Below, in pieces: positions 10,173-23,450 of a stretch of DNA of 64,000 bases. A program made the translations under genes and the position numbers. The notes under the pieces are model-generated. The model searched no databases and was not told the origin of the DNA. It worked only from the letters and a program-made list of their open reading frames with translations. Within the stretch, counting starts at the first letter, position 1, and each line of letters starts with the position of its first letter. The DNA lies in the NCBI GenBank assembly GCA_035578155.1, contig JAPWDM010000004.1, positions 58,574,160 to 58,638,159 on the forward strand, read 5' to 3'. This stretch comes from Brachynemurus nebulosus (Eukaryota; Arthropoda; Insecta; Neuroptera; Myrmeleontidae).

Positions 10173-10830
10173 TCTATTATATAAAAGGGAAATACCACCC
10201 ACTCACTCACCTATCATGAAATCTCCAGAACTATAATACACACACACTTGAAATTTGGTATGTAGGTCTTTGGTGAATCATAGGCGCTTGCCAAGAAAGG
10301 GTTTTGAAAAATTTTTAATCTAACCGTAGAAATTTACGACAACCGCAAAATCTCAGTTTTTTATTGCTATATATAGCTACTTATGGAAAATTTGTAAAAA
10401 AAATCAAGCAAATTAGTTGTAGTATTTGAAGAAAAATAATTTTTGTAATTTTAGAAATTAATTAACTATGGTTACCATTTATTTGTGCATACTGTTTCTC
10501 CATTTTCACTTGAATATTTTTATTTGGATTTACTTAAATATAATTAATTATTTGCTAATATTAGTTCTGTAAATGATTAATCCTATATACTGTTACCAAA
10601 ACAAAATAAATAAAGTCAATGTAAGTTTGAGGCCTACTATTTTCATATTGCTACAAAAAATATGTTTTATATTACTACAAAAAACAATTTTTTAAATGCA
10701 ATATACCAACAGATAATAAGAATATCTTTAAGCGAAACAGAGGAAGGTATAATTGTATTAAAATTTGATCTGATACTAAAGAAACAGTTACAAAACAAGA
10801 AAGAAGATTTAAATAACATTAGAGCTAGAG
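10173..10830 (+). mobile_element. Helitron-like 5' terminal region
   Basis: It begins TCTATTATATAAAAGGGAA, followed by text typical of insect Helitron left ends (CACCTATCATGAAATCTCC, AGAACTATA, TTTGGTATGTAGGTC). The next ~250 bases match 18400-18560 and 20101-20150: for example CCGTAGAAATTTACGACAACCGCAAAA, split here as two shared words, and then GAAAAATAATTTTTG. No Rep/helicase ORF follows, so this is a non-autonomous or truncated copy. An open frame at 10662-10859 is not convincing. The 3' end was not located. Confidence 0.55.
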
Positions 10831-11176
10831 TTAATACCCCTGTCGCAGCATCTGCATAACATAGCGAATTTCCAAATCTTGGGCACTGGCGGATCTCATC
10901 TAAGACCTGTACCTATTTAAAATAGTTTAGCTTTCTAAGAGTAAAAGAATTTTTAAAATCGGTTGGGTAATTAGTTTTGGTATTTTTGGGGACCCAAGAA
11001 CCCGAACGAATTTTGTGCAGCATAGTTGTATCCATCTAAAATAATTTAGTTCTCTAGCAGTGAGAAATTTTGTAGCATCTTTTCGATAGCTTATTACTGG
11101 CGTTTTCGGATCTGCAAGATCCGGGTGGACCTCATTAAAAAATCAGCTCGACCGTATATTCTAGGCGGACTTTATG

Positions 11177-11270
<94 letters not shown>

Positions 11271-12830
11271 AACCCGTTGTGTAGCATTCTACGCCGCATT
11301 TGCATCCGCAGGACAGTTGTGGATCTCAGATAACACAACCTGTACCTATCTAAAATAGTTTACCTTGGTAATAGTAAAAAGGTTTCAGAATCGGTCAGTT
11401 ATTTTATTTTTGACACTTTTAGGTCCTACTGACACTTCAGACCTTACATAACGTAATCTATATGTATCTAAAATAGCTTAGCTCCCCAACAGTGAAAAAA
11501 TTTTCAAAATCGGTCGGCTAGTTTATTTTTGACGCTTTTGGATCCGATGGACCCTGGCAGACTTTACATAACGTAATCTATATTTATCTAAAATAGTTTA
11601 GCTCTGTAAGAGTGAAAAAATTTTCAAAATCGGTCGGTTAGTTTATTTTTACCACTTTTGGGTCCCATGGACCCTGGCGGACCCTAAATAACGTAATGTA
11701 TGTCTATCTAAAATAGTTAGTTCCCCAACAGTGAAAAAATTTTCAAAATCGGTCGGTTAGTCTATTTTTGACACTTTTGGACCCATGGACCCTGGCAGAC
11801 CTTACATAACGTAATCTATATTTATCTAAAATAGTTTAGCTCTGTAACAGTGAAAAAATTTTCAAAATCGGTCGGTTAGTTTATTTTTGACACTTTTGGA
11901 TCCAATGGACCCTGGCAGACCTTACATAACGTAATCTATATTTATCTAAAATAGTTTAGCTCTGTAACAGTGAAAAAATTTTCAAAATCGGTCAGTTAGT
12001 TTATTTTTGACACTTTTGGGTTCTATGGACCTTGGTGGACCTTACATAACGTAATTTATATTTATCTAAAATAGTTTAGCTCTGTAACGGTGAAAAAATT
12101 TTCAAAATCGGTCAGTTAGTTTATTTTTGACACTTCTGGATCTTATGGACTCTGGCAGACCTTACATAACGGAATCTATATTTATCTAAAACAGTTTAGC
12201 TCTGTAACAGTGAAAAAATTTTCAAAATCGATCAGGCAGTTTATTTTTGACACTTTTGGGTCCTATGGACCGAGGCGGACCTTACATAACGTAATCGATA
12301 TTTATCTAAAATAGTTTAGCTCTGTAACAGTGAAAAAATTTTCAAAATCGGTCAGTTAGTTTATTTTTGACACTCTTGGGTCCTGTGGACCCTAGCGGAC
12401 CTTACATATTGTATTCTAAATCTATCTAAAATAGTTTAGCTCTGTAACAGTGAAGAAATTTTTAAAATTGGTCGTTTAGTTTATTTTTTACAATTATGGG
12501 ATCAGTAAATCCTGGCGAAACTCATACAAGTCTAGTACTCTAACAGTAAGAAAAGGGTTCTAAGGATCTCATATAACTTATGGCAGTCCGTAAGCTTCTT
12601 GCGGACATCATTTGATTAATTAATTCAAATACTTTAACTTACTAACTGTGAAAAAATTTTTAAAATCGATTGGTTAATTAATTTCTGGCCTTTTTAGGTC
12701 CCGAAAACCTTGACCTCACATAAAATACCTTAAATCCATTTGAAATGGTTTAATTTTTTAACATTATTAATTATTAGTGGAAAAATTTTCAAAATCGATT
12801 CAAAATATTTTTCCGTACATACATAAGTAC
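10827..12830 (+). repeat. 120-bp satellite array within a hairpin-headed dispersed repeat
   Basis: A head (ACCCCTGTCGCAGC, then CATAGCGAATTTCC at 10861-10874) leads into two diverged units. An (AT)n tract (11178-11267) follows, then about ten units of 118-120 bp from 11340 to 12480; the ends to 12830 are diverged. The anchor TATCTAAAATAGTTTAG recurs at 11347, 11465, 11585, 11705, then every 120 bases from 11823 to 12423. Units share TTTTCAAAATCGGTCRGTTAG and GACCTTACATAACGTAATC. An inverted copy of the head and first units is at 40277-40590. Microsatellite plus tandem-unit cores are seen in Helentron/HINE elements; this link is inference. Confidence 0.85.
11178..11267. repeat. (AT)n microsatellite
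   Basis: About 45 uninterrupted AT units inside the satellite-bearing repeat. The spurious poly-Tyr/Ile open frame here is not a gene. Confidence 0.95.
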
Positions 12831-13370
12831 ATTGCACATATTTTGTTTTGTTTCATATTTAATAATATTTATATCATAACATAATCTTCAATTTCTTGTT
12901 TACTTAAAAATTCAATAAAAAAAAAAAAATTTCTTCATTACATTAGCTTAGAAAATCTGTTTAATTTACATTTTTTAACATGGGATAGAACCATGCTAAT
13001 TATAATGCAATAAATGAGAAACAAAACTCTATACATGTATGTGTGTTATATCACATATATGTGAATAGTTTTCACTTGTTCTCACAAAATTCTTTAATAA
13101 AAAAGTGAAATATTTTTATACTTAATAAAGAACTGAGATATAAATATAAATTACTTATTAGACTAACAAAGAAAGAATAAAAGTGAAAATTTACATTTTC
13201 TCGAAAAATACTTAAAATAGAAAGAAAATTATAAGAATATTTTCTTCATAATTTTTTTTTTCCTTTTCAACGATGTAAAAATTGAACTGCCTTATGATAG
13301 GATCGAATGATAAAAAATGGCCAGAAAACCTACTTCTGGGCATCCGACGTGTCTGGCTAACGAACTTAGC
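12831..13370. other. AT-rich intergenic stretch, nothing recognised
   Basis: It holds A-runs and ordinary AT-rich sequence. No gene or structured repeat was seen. Confidence 0.5.
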
Positions 13371-13377
13371 CAAGCCA

Positions 13378-13452
13378 ATTCAGAATCCAGTCCGCACACA
13401 AAATTTCATAAGCGTTAGACGTTTCGTTCGAGAGTTATCGTGGGAACACATA

Positions 13453-13525
<73 letters not shown>

Positions 13526-13650
13526 TTTAGTGAATATCATTTTCGTACTCTAGGGACCTCAAAACAGATTTCTGCCATAGTCCCGGACTCAGATTGCGTC
13601 ATGACACCTACTGTAATAGCTGAATTTCGAGTTTTCGAAATTCGCTAAAA
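13378..13650. repeat. Hairpin-ended (AT)n repeat related to 1786-2369 and 31193-31405
   Basis: The left part, ACAAAATTTCATAAGCGTTA, then CGAGAGTTATCGTGG, resembles the 67-bp spacer repeated at 32914-32976 and 33058-33121. After the (AT)n (13454-13522) comes TTTTAGTGAATATCATTTTCG and a tail ending in TAGCTGAATTTCGAG..CGAAATTCGCTA (13617-13647). The tail matches that at 31278-31405 in order and spacing. Confidence 0.6.
13454..13522. repeat. (AT)n microsatellite
   Basis: AT dinucleotide tract with one C interruption, inside the hairpin-ended repeat. Confidence 0.95.
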
Positions 13651-13699
13651 TGATGAAAGAAAACTTTAGGTAAAATTGGTATATGAATTGAAAGAAAAA

Positions 13700-14600
13700 T
13701 ATCAGAATTAAGTCAAAGTTACCCCCGTAGGACCGTAGGGCTCCAAAAAAGGTTTAAAGTAAACGACTGGACGTATCATTACTAAATTTAGTGCAAATAT
13801 TTTGAGATCCTGAAAAACATAAATGTTACATTATAGTTGATCCTTAAGGTCCTAAGGTGCCAAAGAGAACTTAAATAATTGGCTGGACGAATTTTGAATA
13901 AATTTTTGCTCAAATAGTACAGAGATTCTGAGACAAATGAACGTGAAGTTAAAATTGCCCTCTGAAACAAATCCGAAATAAATTAACGCGAGTTCGGAGA
14001 GATTTTCTAGAGCCCTTGGAGCTCGAAATGCTACGCAAAATAAGGTACTCTTAAAATTATCAATGTCAGTATCTCAAGGTATGAAAATTAAATACGCTAT
14101 TGAAAGGACTATCGAATAGGATTTTAACTAAACAGCTGAACCGATCTTGACAAAATTTTATCAAAATAAGTTATGTTATCGAAATATTTTACTTTAGAGT
14201 CGCTAAGTGAGCCAAGCGACGCACTATAAGAAACTGATTTTGCATAAAATTTCAGAACATGAAATTTAAATGGACGTGTGGTCAGAATTGTCCATCAGTG
14301 ATACCAAATAGATTCCAAATTAAAAAGCTGAAGGAATTTTGACAAAATTTTGTTCAAATATTGTTGAAATCTCTAAAAAAAGGAAAGTGAAGCAAAATTG
14401 TCCCCTAGGGTCTTGATGCCCCAAGAAGAGCCTAAAATATAAATACTTCTAAAACTATTGACTTGGGTATCTACATGACGGTGCGGAAATTAGCCATGCT
14501 TTTGAAATATGAAGACGATTACTTTAAGACTGTCTGACGAGCGCGACCAGGCAAAATAAATAATTGATTAACTTAAAAGAGCATAGCCAAGTAAGATAGG
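13700..14600. repeat. Degenerate tandem repeat (~116 bp) and dispersed repeat body
   Basis: Units starting near 13711 and 13827 share, in order, AAAGTTACCCCC/TAGTTGATCC, GGTCCTAAGGTGCCAAA-like text, a GGACGAATTTTG-like segment and GAGATYCTGA, with a spacing of about 116 bases. Beyond ~14080 the sequence matches 20950-21375: CTTTAGAGTCG, AAGAAACTGATTTTGCA, ATTAAAAAGCTGAAG. No open frame is credible. Possibly a body segment of a Helitron/Helentron-like family. Confidence 0.55.
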
Positions 14601-15159
14601 GAAAACGGTCCTTGACACAAAATTGATTGTTTTTATAGGAAATAATACTTCTTAGTTCCAGATACATTCCTACCAAATTTCAACCCTCTAAGGCTAATAG
14701 ATTATAAATACACAAAAAATCAATAGTGTAAAAAAAAATTTTTTTTGGACGAAATTACTGAGCCGATTTATTTGAGTTTAATATATATTGTGTACCCACT
14801 TTAGGCAAAGTAATAAAAAAAATTAACCGTTCTATCCCTTAATTATACTAATTTTTCTTTAAATTTTAAAATTTAAGTAAATTTTTTTGGCACTAATGCG
14901 CTAGCGATACCCACCATTTTTTGTTCAATGTCTCTTAGTACTCTATAACGTATGTTTCTATGGAAAGATTTTAGTTGGTAGAACATAATAATATTTAAAT
15001 ATAAATGCATGCCATGTTCGGTACTACATATATTACTTATGTATAAAAAGGACCATAAGGTATCTGCCTTATTTCTAAAATAATATAATTATATACGTTC
15101 ATAACTACAATAAACTAGTTTAAATTTACAAAAGTCCAACATTACATGCCGTTTGCCTT
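14601..15159. other. AT-rich intergenic stretch, nothing recognised
   Basis: No gene, RNA or clear repeat was seen. One T-run is flanked by A-run, near 14730-14750. Confidence 0.5.
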
Positions 15160-15499
15160 TTTTTATTAATAAAACATGATAGACATTGATTTCTCTTTTG
15201 TTAGAGTTTTTTCCTTTGTAAGACGTCAAGTGAAACTTTGTTGGCTCATACACCACGTCTTACGATGTCAAAAATTTCATACAATGTTGACTAGCTGTAA
15301 AAATAGTATATCAGTTGGTCATTTCGTTATAATTCCCCATGACCCGTCATCGTGTTAACAAAATAAGACAAACGGCAGATAAAGCTAGGCGTTTGTCTAA
15401 ACTTGTTTGTCGTAGTTATGGACGTATATAATTTTTGTCGAACGATTTGTATGAACGTTTTATCGCTCAGATAAGACGTTGCATCTGGACCGGCCTTTA
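15160..15499. repeat. MITE-like repeat related to 1486-1777
   Basis: Its right end, ATAAGACGTTGCATCTGGAC, then CGGCC, is the inverse of the left end at 1486. Internal AAGACGTCAAGTGAAAC and ACGTCTTACGATGTC blocks form a weak inner inverted repeat. No transposase is visible. A member of a non-autonomous family, class unknown. Confidence 0.45.
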
Positions 15500-15715
15500 G
15501 CCACAATATGAACTTTAATAAAGTTTTTCTTTTAAATGCATAAGAAATCACATGAAAAAGACCATATCAAAAGTTTCATCTGTATAGTAAATAAGGTCCT
15601 TCTTAGTTACAAACACCATAAAAAATTATTATTATTTTTTTTAATTTGTAACGATAAGAACATTTAGAGTTCAAGCTTTAGAAAAGTTTATGTTTATAAC
15701 TAAACATAGTAACAA

Positions 15716-15718
<3 letters not shown>

Positions 15719-15801
<83 letters not shown>
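15719..15801. repeat. (AT)n microsatellite
   Basis: About 41 AT units, directly followed by a short hairpin. Confidence 0.95.
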
Positions 15802-15806
<5 letters not shown>

Positions 15807-15809
15807 TTC

Positions 15810-15857
15810 CGCTCAAAATAGGGAATAGTAAACAAGTCACTTTCCCTATTTTAAGCG
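15810..15857. repeat. Short inverted repeat beside the (AT)n tract
   Basis: CGCTCAAAATAGGGAA pairs with TTCCCTATTTTAAGCG across a ~15-base loop (one mismatch). It could extrude with the neighbouring AT tract. Confidence 0.7.
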
Positions 15858-17672
<1,815 letters not shown>

Positions 17673-18329
17673 AGCTGCATAAAGACTAGTGGCGCCTTTT
17701 TCAATAATTTTATAAGTACATGCGTGAGCACGTCAGCGCAAATCTTTTGTAACCATAAATTTTCACATAAATTCATTAAACAAGTTTATACGTACTTTTG
17801 TATTAATTATTACTTTTTAATATTTATAATTTTAACGTATAAATATTAAATAAAGTAAATATAGAGAACCTACATTGTCACCATTTTCACTAATGACGTC
17901 TCTATAAGTAAATTTATAAGTTATTGTTGTTGTTTTAAATACAACAAATAAATTGACTACGTCCAATACAACATTGTAACCGCTCAGATAAATATTTATT
18001 TATTATTAAAATTTTAAATTAAATCTTTTTGAAAAAATGCATAATTAGCCACTTACTTTGATATAGTTACATTACATTGAAGTTTTATATTTGTTTGTCG
18101 CATAACTGTGGCCGTTATGACACCCGGTACAGCGGTTATTTTTTGAATGTCATATATACATGACCATTTTGACACAAGTTTTTTTTCTTTTTTTGACAAA
18201 CATTATAACATAAAAATATGACAAACATTTAAATTCAAAACAGCCTACTTACATTAAACTATTTCATTCAAAAAATGCTAAATATAGCCACCATGAATGC
18301 TAGTGTCGTAATTCAAAGATCATGCTGCT
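17673..18329. other. AT-rich intergenic stretch, nothing recognised
   Basis: No gene or clear repeat was seen. Confidence 0.5.
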
Positions 18330-18573
18330 TCTCTATAAAAATCTCATGTCACAATGTTTGGCTACGATAAACTCCGAAACTACTGGACCGATTTTGATCA
18401 AATTTGGTAACTAGCAGTAATTTGGTCCAACTTAAAATATAGGATAGTTTTTATCGCAAAATTTTTAGTCTACCCGTAGAAATTTAAGAAAAACTGCAAA
18501 ATATCAATTTTTTATTACTGTATACAGGCATCTGTGGAAAAATTTCTAAAAGAATCATGCAAATTAATTTGTT

Positions 18574-19807
18574 AGATATTCGTTCACTATTTTATGCAGA
18601 TGATCTTGTACTCTTAAGTGATACTCCAGGTAACGCCCAAAGACAACTAAACGCGCTTCATGAATACTGTCTTCTGAACAAAATTGAGGTTAATATAGAT
18701 AAAACTAAAATGGTTATCTTTAGGAAAAGCGGCACAGTAAAAAACATTCAGGCATTTAAATACAATGGAAAAGAGATTAGCGTAGTAAATACATATAACT
18801 ACTTAGGAGTTACATTTTCTAGTTCTACACTATTTAGAAAAAATGTAGATGTGTCTATAAATAAAGCAAATTTAGCAATAAACAGAGTAAAACAAATACT
18901 AGCAGGAGCAAAAACGAACTCGTGGGAGTGTAAAGTCAGATTATTTGAAAGCACCGTAATAAGTACTTTAATATATGCAGCCGACATTTGGAGTATAAAA
19001 CATCTTAGTGAATTAGAGAAGGTTCAATCAAGATATTTTAAAAATATTCTCTGCTGGCAAAACTCTACCCCGAACTATATTATTAGAGCCGAAACAAAAC
19101 AAGCACCCGTTTCAAGGCATGCATTAAAGAACATTTTAACATGGTGGTTAAAACTTTTAAACATGAGTAACGATCGACTTCCTAAAATTTGCTATGAACG
19201 ACTATATGAATTAGATAGCAGTCCATATAATAATAAGAAATATAATTGGGTCACAAACCTAAAAGAAATCGTTACACAGTTAGGTTTTAGTGAATTATGG
19301 GAGGTGCAATCCGCTAATGTAGTTCGAGGCTCTATAGACAGCATGATACAAGAATATTGTAACCAATTTACGGAAAATGATAGAGCCCGAATATATAGTT
19401 CATCTTACAGCCCCCTCTATCAGTTTCTCATGCCGACCGAAAACGATGCACATTATTTATCTTCAGCGGTTAATATACATCAACTGAGAATTATTAGCCA
19501 GCTAAGAACAATGGGTTGCTTACATGTAAAATTTTTCATTAATAATATAGCATATAAATGGGACCAAATGCATATTTGTAAAATATGCAACAGTCAGGAA
19601 AAAGAAACAGTTACGCACTTTCTGTTTCAATGTGCTATGTTCAGCTGGGCTAGACAATGCTCCATACAGAACCTCTTCTCTGAAAATTCTTCAAATGACC
19701 ATAAGCTGGTGGAACTTTTAACTAACCTCGACAAACTTAAAATTAATAAAATACACTGGTATGTCTGCACAGCACTTAAAACTAGAAGTTTCATTTTAAA
19801 TGAGTAA
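18574..19807 (+). pseudogene. LINE reverse transcriptase, C-terminal part (5'-truncated ORF2)
   Basis: The frame is open from 18557 and gives 416 residues, but only what follows 18574 belongs to the LINE. It opens with the RT catalytic motif F-Y-A-D-D-L-V-L-L (residues 12-20 of the frame). The thumb region (YLGVTFSS, ~83-90) and a long C-terminal domain follow. A Cys/His cluster ends it: C341-x2-C344, His at ~354, C359 in CKICNSQEKETVTHFLFQC. The endonuclease and fingers/palm parts are missing. RT normally copies the element RNA at a nicked target; this fragment cannot. There are no internal stops, so it looks younger than the copy at 42700. Clade not assigned; I/Jockey-type LINEs have similar C-terminal clusters. 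Confidence 0.88.
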
Positions 19808-20087
19808 AAAAGAAAAAATTGTTGTTAATAACCCATTTTCTTCAAGCTTCTCTAGTTATCTTGTATGTGTTGCGAAAGCTACAAAATATGTTATTTGTTT
19901 TTATTTATGTTCTTATTATTATTATTATTTAGATTTATTATTAGATTTATTATTGTTATTTAGATGATTATTAGAAATAACCATTTTATCTTTCTTGTAT
20001 TTGTGTAGATAATAAGTGTAATACCAACCCTCCTGTAATGAACTATTGGTTCAAATACAGTATTATTATTTATTTATTTATTTATTT
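18574..20087 (+). mobile_element. 5'-truncated LINE insertion with 13-bp target duplication
   Basis: The insertion is bracketed by the direct repeat AAATTAATTTGTT at 18561-18573 and 20088-20100. It starts abruptly inside the RT coding region and ends with AATACAGTATTATTATT plus (ATTT)n. The uninterrupted host sequence, compared with 10420-10440, is the Helitron-like repeat. 5' truncation, a variable-length target duplication and a simple-repeat tail are signs of target-primed reverse transcription. A second, more decayed relative is at 42700-44396, whose 3' end also reads AATACAGTAT. Confidence 0.9.
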
Positions 20088-20246
20088 AAATTAATTTGTT
20101 GCTAAGCATTTGGAGAAAAATAATTTTCAAATTTTTGTAAATATTATTAAGTATTTCTATAGATACCACCAATAATATTTTTACCTACGACTACTATGAA
20201 ATTACTTATCTACTGTGCAAAATACTATTTGTATCCTATAAAGAAA

Positions 20247-20842
20247 TAGACCGGGAGATGATAACAGAAAACCTTCCGCAATTTTCGCACTTATGCCCCG
20301 GGGACTTGGAGTAATAAAGATATGAAAATTTTAATAAATTTAAGGATAAATTTGAGTTTCGCTCGCATGGCTGCTATATCGAAAATTAAGTTTCTTTGTA
20401 AACTTGCTTAGAAAAAAGTGAATTTGATACGATTTTCGCACTTATGATAATTGAATGTTAGAAAGTTATCATCATGAAACGCTTATGAAAAAAATTGGCA
20501 TAAGTCGCGGCATGGCTAAGTGTGGTTACGCGATGGAAAATTTTGCAAACATTTCATTACTTAACCACACTTAGCCATGTCGACGACTTATGTCAATTCT
20601 TTTAATAAGCATTTCATGATGATAACTTTCTAACATTCAGTTGGCATAAGTGCGAAAATCGTACCAAATTCCCTTTTTTTTATGCAAGTTCTATGCATGA
20701 AACTTAATTTTCGATATAAAAGCCACGCGAGCGGAACTCAAATTTATCCATAAATTTATTAAAATTTTCATATCTTTCATTACTCCGTGAGGCGTAAGTG
20801 CGAAAATCGCGAAAGGTTTTCTGTTATTATCTCCCGGTCTAA
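20247..20842. mobile_element. Foldback MITE, ~595 bp, TA-flanked
   Basis: Nearly the whole element is one inverted repeat around ~20545. Ends are TAGACCGGGAGATGATAACA at 20247 and TGTTATTATCTCCCGGTCTA to 20842. Inner words such as TTTTCGCACTTATG and GTGGCTAAG-like text recur inverted. TA at both ends suggests a TA target duplication, as for Tc1/mariner-type MITEs. No coding capacity. Confidence 0.85.
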
Positions 20843-20949
20843 AATAAACAACTGGATTGTGCAGTAATCGTCAACTGGCACTTCTGCTGTTTTCAGCAAA
20901 TCATATATATGAAAATAAGATATGCTATAAAAATATGAATATGACTTGA

Positions 20950-21375
20950 AAATATGAATAATACTTTAGAGTCGTCGAGCGAGCGAAGCACATAAGAAAC
21001 TGATTTTGCACAAAATTTCAAAATATCAAATTGAAATGGACATGTGGTCACATTGTCCGTCAGTTACACCAAATAGGGCGCAAATTAAAAAGCTGAAGAT
21101 TTTTGCCTTTTTTTACTTAAGTACTGTTGAGATCTCCGTGAAAGATGAAAGTGACGTTAAAATGGTTTCCCATGGCCTTGGTAACTTGAAGGGCCTAAGA
21201 TAGAAACAATTCTAAAACTGCTGATATAGGTACCCATACTAAGTTCTTACGGTGTGGAAATTAGGCATGCTAACCAAATATGGAGATAGTTATTTTAGAA
21301 TCATTGGGCGAGCAGGCTCAACTGCTATAAATAATGGATTTTGCACAGAATTTTGGAATATATGATTGAATTGAC
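20950..21375. repeat. Dispersed repeat shared with 14180-14580
   Basis: Shared words in the same order: ACTTTAGAGTCG, TAAGAAACTGATTTTGCA, GGTCA..TTGTCC, ATTAAAAAGCTGAAG, GTGTGGAAATTAG. Identity looks ~75% by eye. No ORF. Confidence 0.65.
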
Positions 21376-21424
21376 CTATAAATTTTACCTATAATTTAAT
21401 TAAACATCTAGGTCTGACATCTAG

Positions 21425-22020
21425 GTTGTTTAGACACCCGGTAGATGGCGCTGTGTTTCGATTTCTAGATTATACATTCTATTCCACGTCATATTTGTTT
21501 ATGTTCACGAAGTCAATGATTTTTATAATTATACTGTGTATTGTGTTATATTTGGGCCCACCAGAGCCCTACTGTCAGGGGGTTAAATCTGGGAAGTTCC
21601 CGGCTTGTCTGGGGGCCGAAAAGCTGACCGTATTGCTCTTATCGGTACCACGGGGACCGAGATGCCCAGCGGGCCTTGTGCTCGCCTCGGTCATTGAGGT
21701 TTGGTTTCGTGGTGGCAGTGGTTAATAGCCCAAGTTCGCGGGCGAAAAATTCATGATTATGGGTCTCGACGGGTGAGCTGCGTTCAGCTCGGGTGCTAAC
21801 CTGCTCAGTTAGAAGTGCGATAGACGCGGCCTGACCACTGGTGCGGAGGGGCCCTAATCCCCAAAGTAAACTGGGAGCATGGGATTAGTTTTCTAGACCT
21901 GTGCACGCTGACTGGGCGTATCCCAGTCCCTGCCTAATGGTGGTCTTGGTATTATGCCCCCAGAGTGGTATACCATGTAAATCATGTTCGACGTTGTGTA
22001 TTGTGTTATAATTGTAGAGT
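21425..22020. other. GC-rich island of unknown nature
   Basis: This ~580-base stretch is clearly richer in G and C than everything around it (for example GGGGGCCGAAAAGCTGACCG and GGAGGGGCCCTAATCCCC). It is edged by the direct repeat GTGTATTGTGTTATA (about 21537 and 21994). No convincing frame: the 99-residue frame at 21426-21725 has no domain signal. It could be an untranslated region of a LINE or cargo of the surrounding Helitron-like element. Confidence 0.6.
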
Positions 22021-22065
22021 CTATCGTTTGAAATGATAAGAAAAAATTAATTCAATCAGTTATAA

Positions 22066-22221
<156 letters not shown>

Positions 22222-22320
22222 GAAAATTGATTCGTACGAGCTCGGGAGGTTACAATGGATACGGAATCGTGATATGAATCCGAATTTAAACTGAAAACCG
22301 TTAATACATATCCTCACCTT

Positions 22321-22572
22321 CCAGGCATACCGTCATATCTCATTTTTACTTGTTTCTTTTTTTTTTTTTTTTTAAGGAGAGCAGTAAAACAAGAGCTATT
22401 GTTACATTTTGTTTTGTAAATCATAAACGAATGTAGGCATCTACTTGAAGAATATTAGTCCGCAAATACATTGATACCTTAAGTTTAAATTTATAAAACA
22501 AAATGTAACAGTAGTTCTTGTTTTTCTGCTCTCCTAGAAAAAACTAAAAATGAGATACGACCTTATACCTGG
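22321..22572. repeat. Foldback MITE, ~250 bp
   Basis: Left arm words CCAGGCATACCGTCATATCT, GGAGAGCAG, TTACATTTTGTTTT recur inverted on the right: AAAACAAAATGTAA, CTGCTCTCC, GAGATACGACCTTATACCTGG. Arms are ~110 bp, with a 20-base T run in the left arm. Non-coding. Confidence 0.8.
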
Positions 22573-23016
22573 GAAGATATGATACATATTGCATGACATC
22601 AAGTACCATCAGTTGGGACGAATCTGGACAGTAGGGCGAATCTAGACAAAGCTGCCTCTCGATATTTCTTCGTCAGTGTTATGACCACACAAGGCCATAG
22701 ATCAATCTATGCTACTGAATTTTGTCAGTTATGAATTAGCCATCAAAGAAAACCAGTGAAAGTGACATCCTTGTATTTTGTTATTTTACAGGCGCATTGT
22801 TTATAATTCTTAAAAATAACGCGCGTTTTGAAATCTTATAAAGAAACTGCTGTACAAAAAAAAACAGTTATATATATATAAGGTAGTGACTGGCACCAAA
22901 TGTTTGGTGTTTGGTTGACAATATATGTACCCAAAATGAAAGCTGTATTGTGCTTAATTTTTTTTTATAAGTTAATTAAAAAAAAATTGTCTATAGGTGA
23001 GGCGGATTCATACACC

Positions 23017-23450
23017 ATGGTGCGTCAATATAAAAAGAAAGTGGGTATAAACTACATGAAATAACATAAAATCGGCTCTTTTCGACAGAGGCGCAACAAC
23101 CAGAGAGGCCTAAGGGGTCCGGACCCCCTAAAATTATCTGGAAATTTTCCTTCAATTTATTTATATTAAATAGTAAAATTTTTAATGGTTTACTAATATT
23201 TTTTATTTGAAAATCAAATTTTCCGAGACATTACGACATTTTCCATTGTTATCGGAGAAATACGTTATCAAAAAATTTGATTATTTAAATTTTTGTTGGA
23301 CCCCTTGTAGATATGTACTTGTTGCGCCCCTGCTTTCCGATATTAAAAATAAAAGAAAATCGCTCAGACAAGCTGCTGAATCGCTCAGACAAGCTGCCTC
23401 ATGTTCTCAAATCGACCTTGCGTGATAAACTCAAAGGCAAATCAAAATAA
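23017..23450 (+). pseudogene. Decayed pogo-type transposase N-terminus (CENP-B/pipsqueak-like HTH)
   Basis: An ATG at 23017 reads MVRQYKKKVG, the style of start seen in pogo/Tigger transposases. It quickly reaches a stop at ~23060. After the nested MITE, frames at 23360-23450 read SLRQAA (twice, owing to a 21-bp direct duplication), then, after a frame change, LRDKLKGK. The order S-L-R-Q-A-A ... L-R-D-K-L-K-G is the signature of the pipsqueak/pogo HTH that binds the TIR. DDE catalytic sequence is absent. Clearly non-functional. Confidence 0.6.
23088..23333. repeat. Small MITE (GGCGCAACAAC ends), copy A
   Basis: Ends GAGGCGCAACAACC and GTTGCGCCCCTGC form an imperfect TIR. The body (AATTTTCCTTCAATTTATTT, ATTTTTTATTTGAAAATCAA, TTATCGGAGAAATACGTTATC) matches 27741-27993 and the inverse of 28128-28288. 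It is nested in the pogo-like element. Confidence 0.75.
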
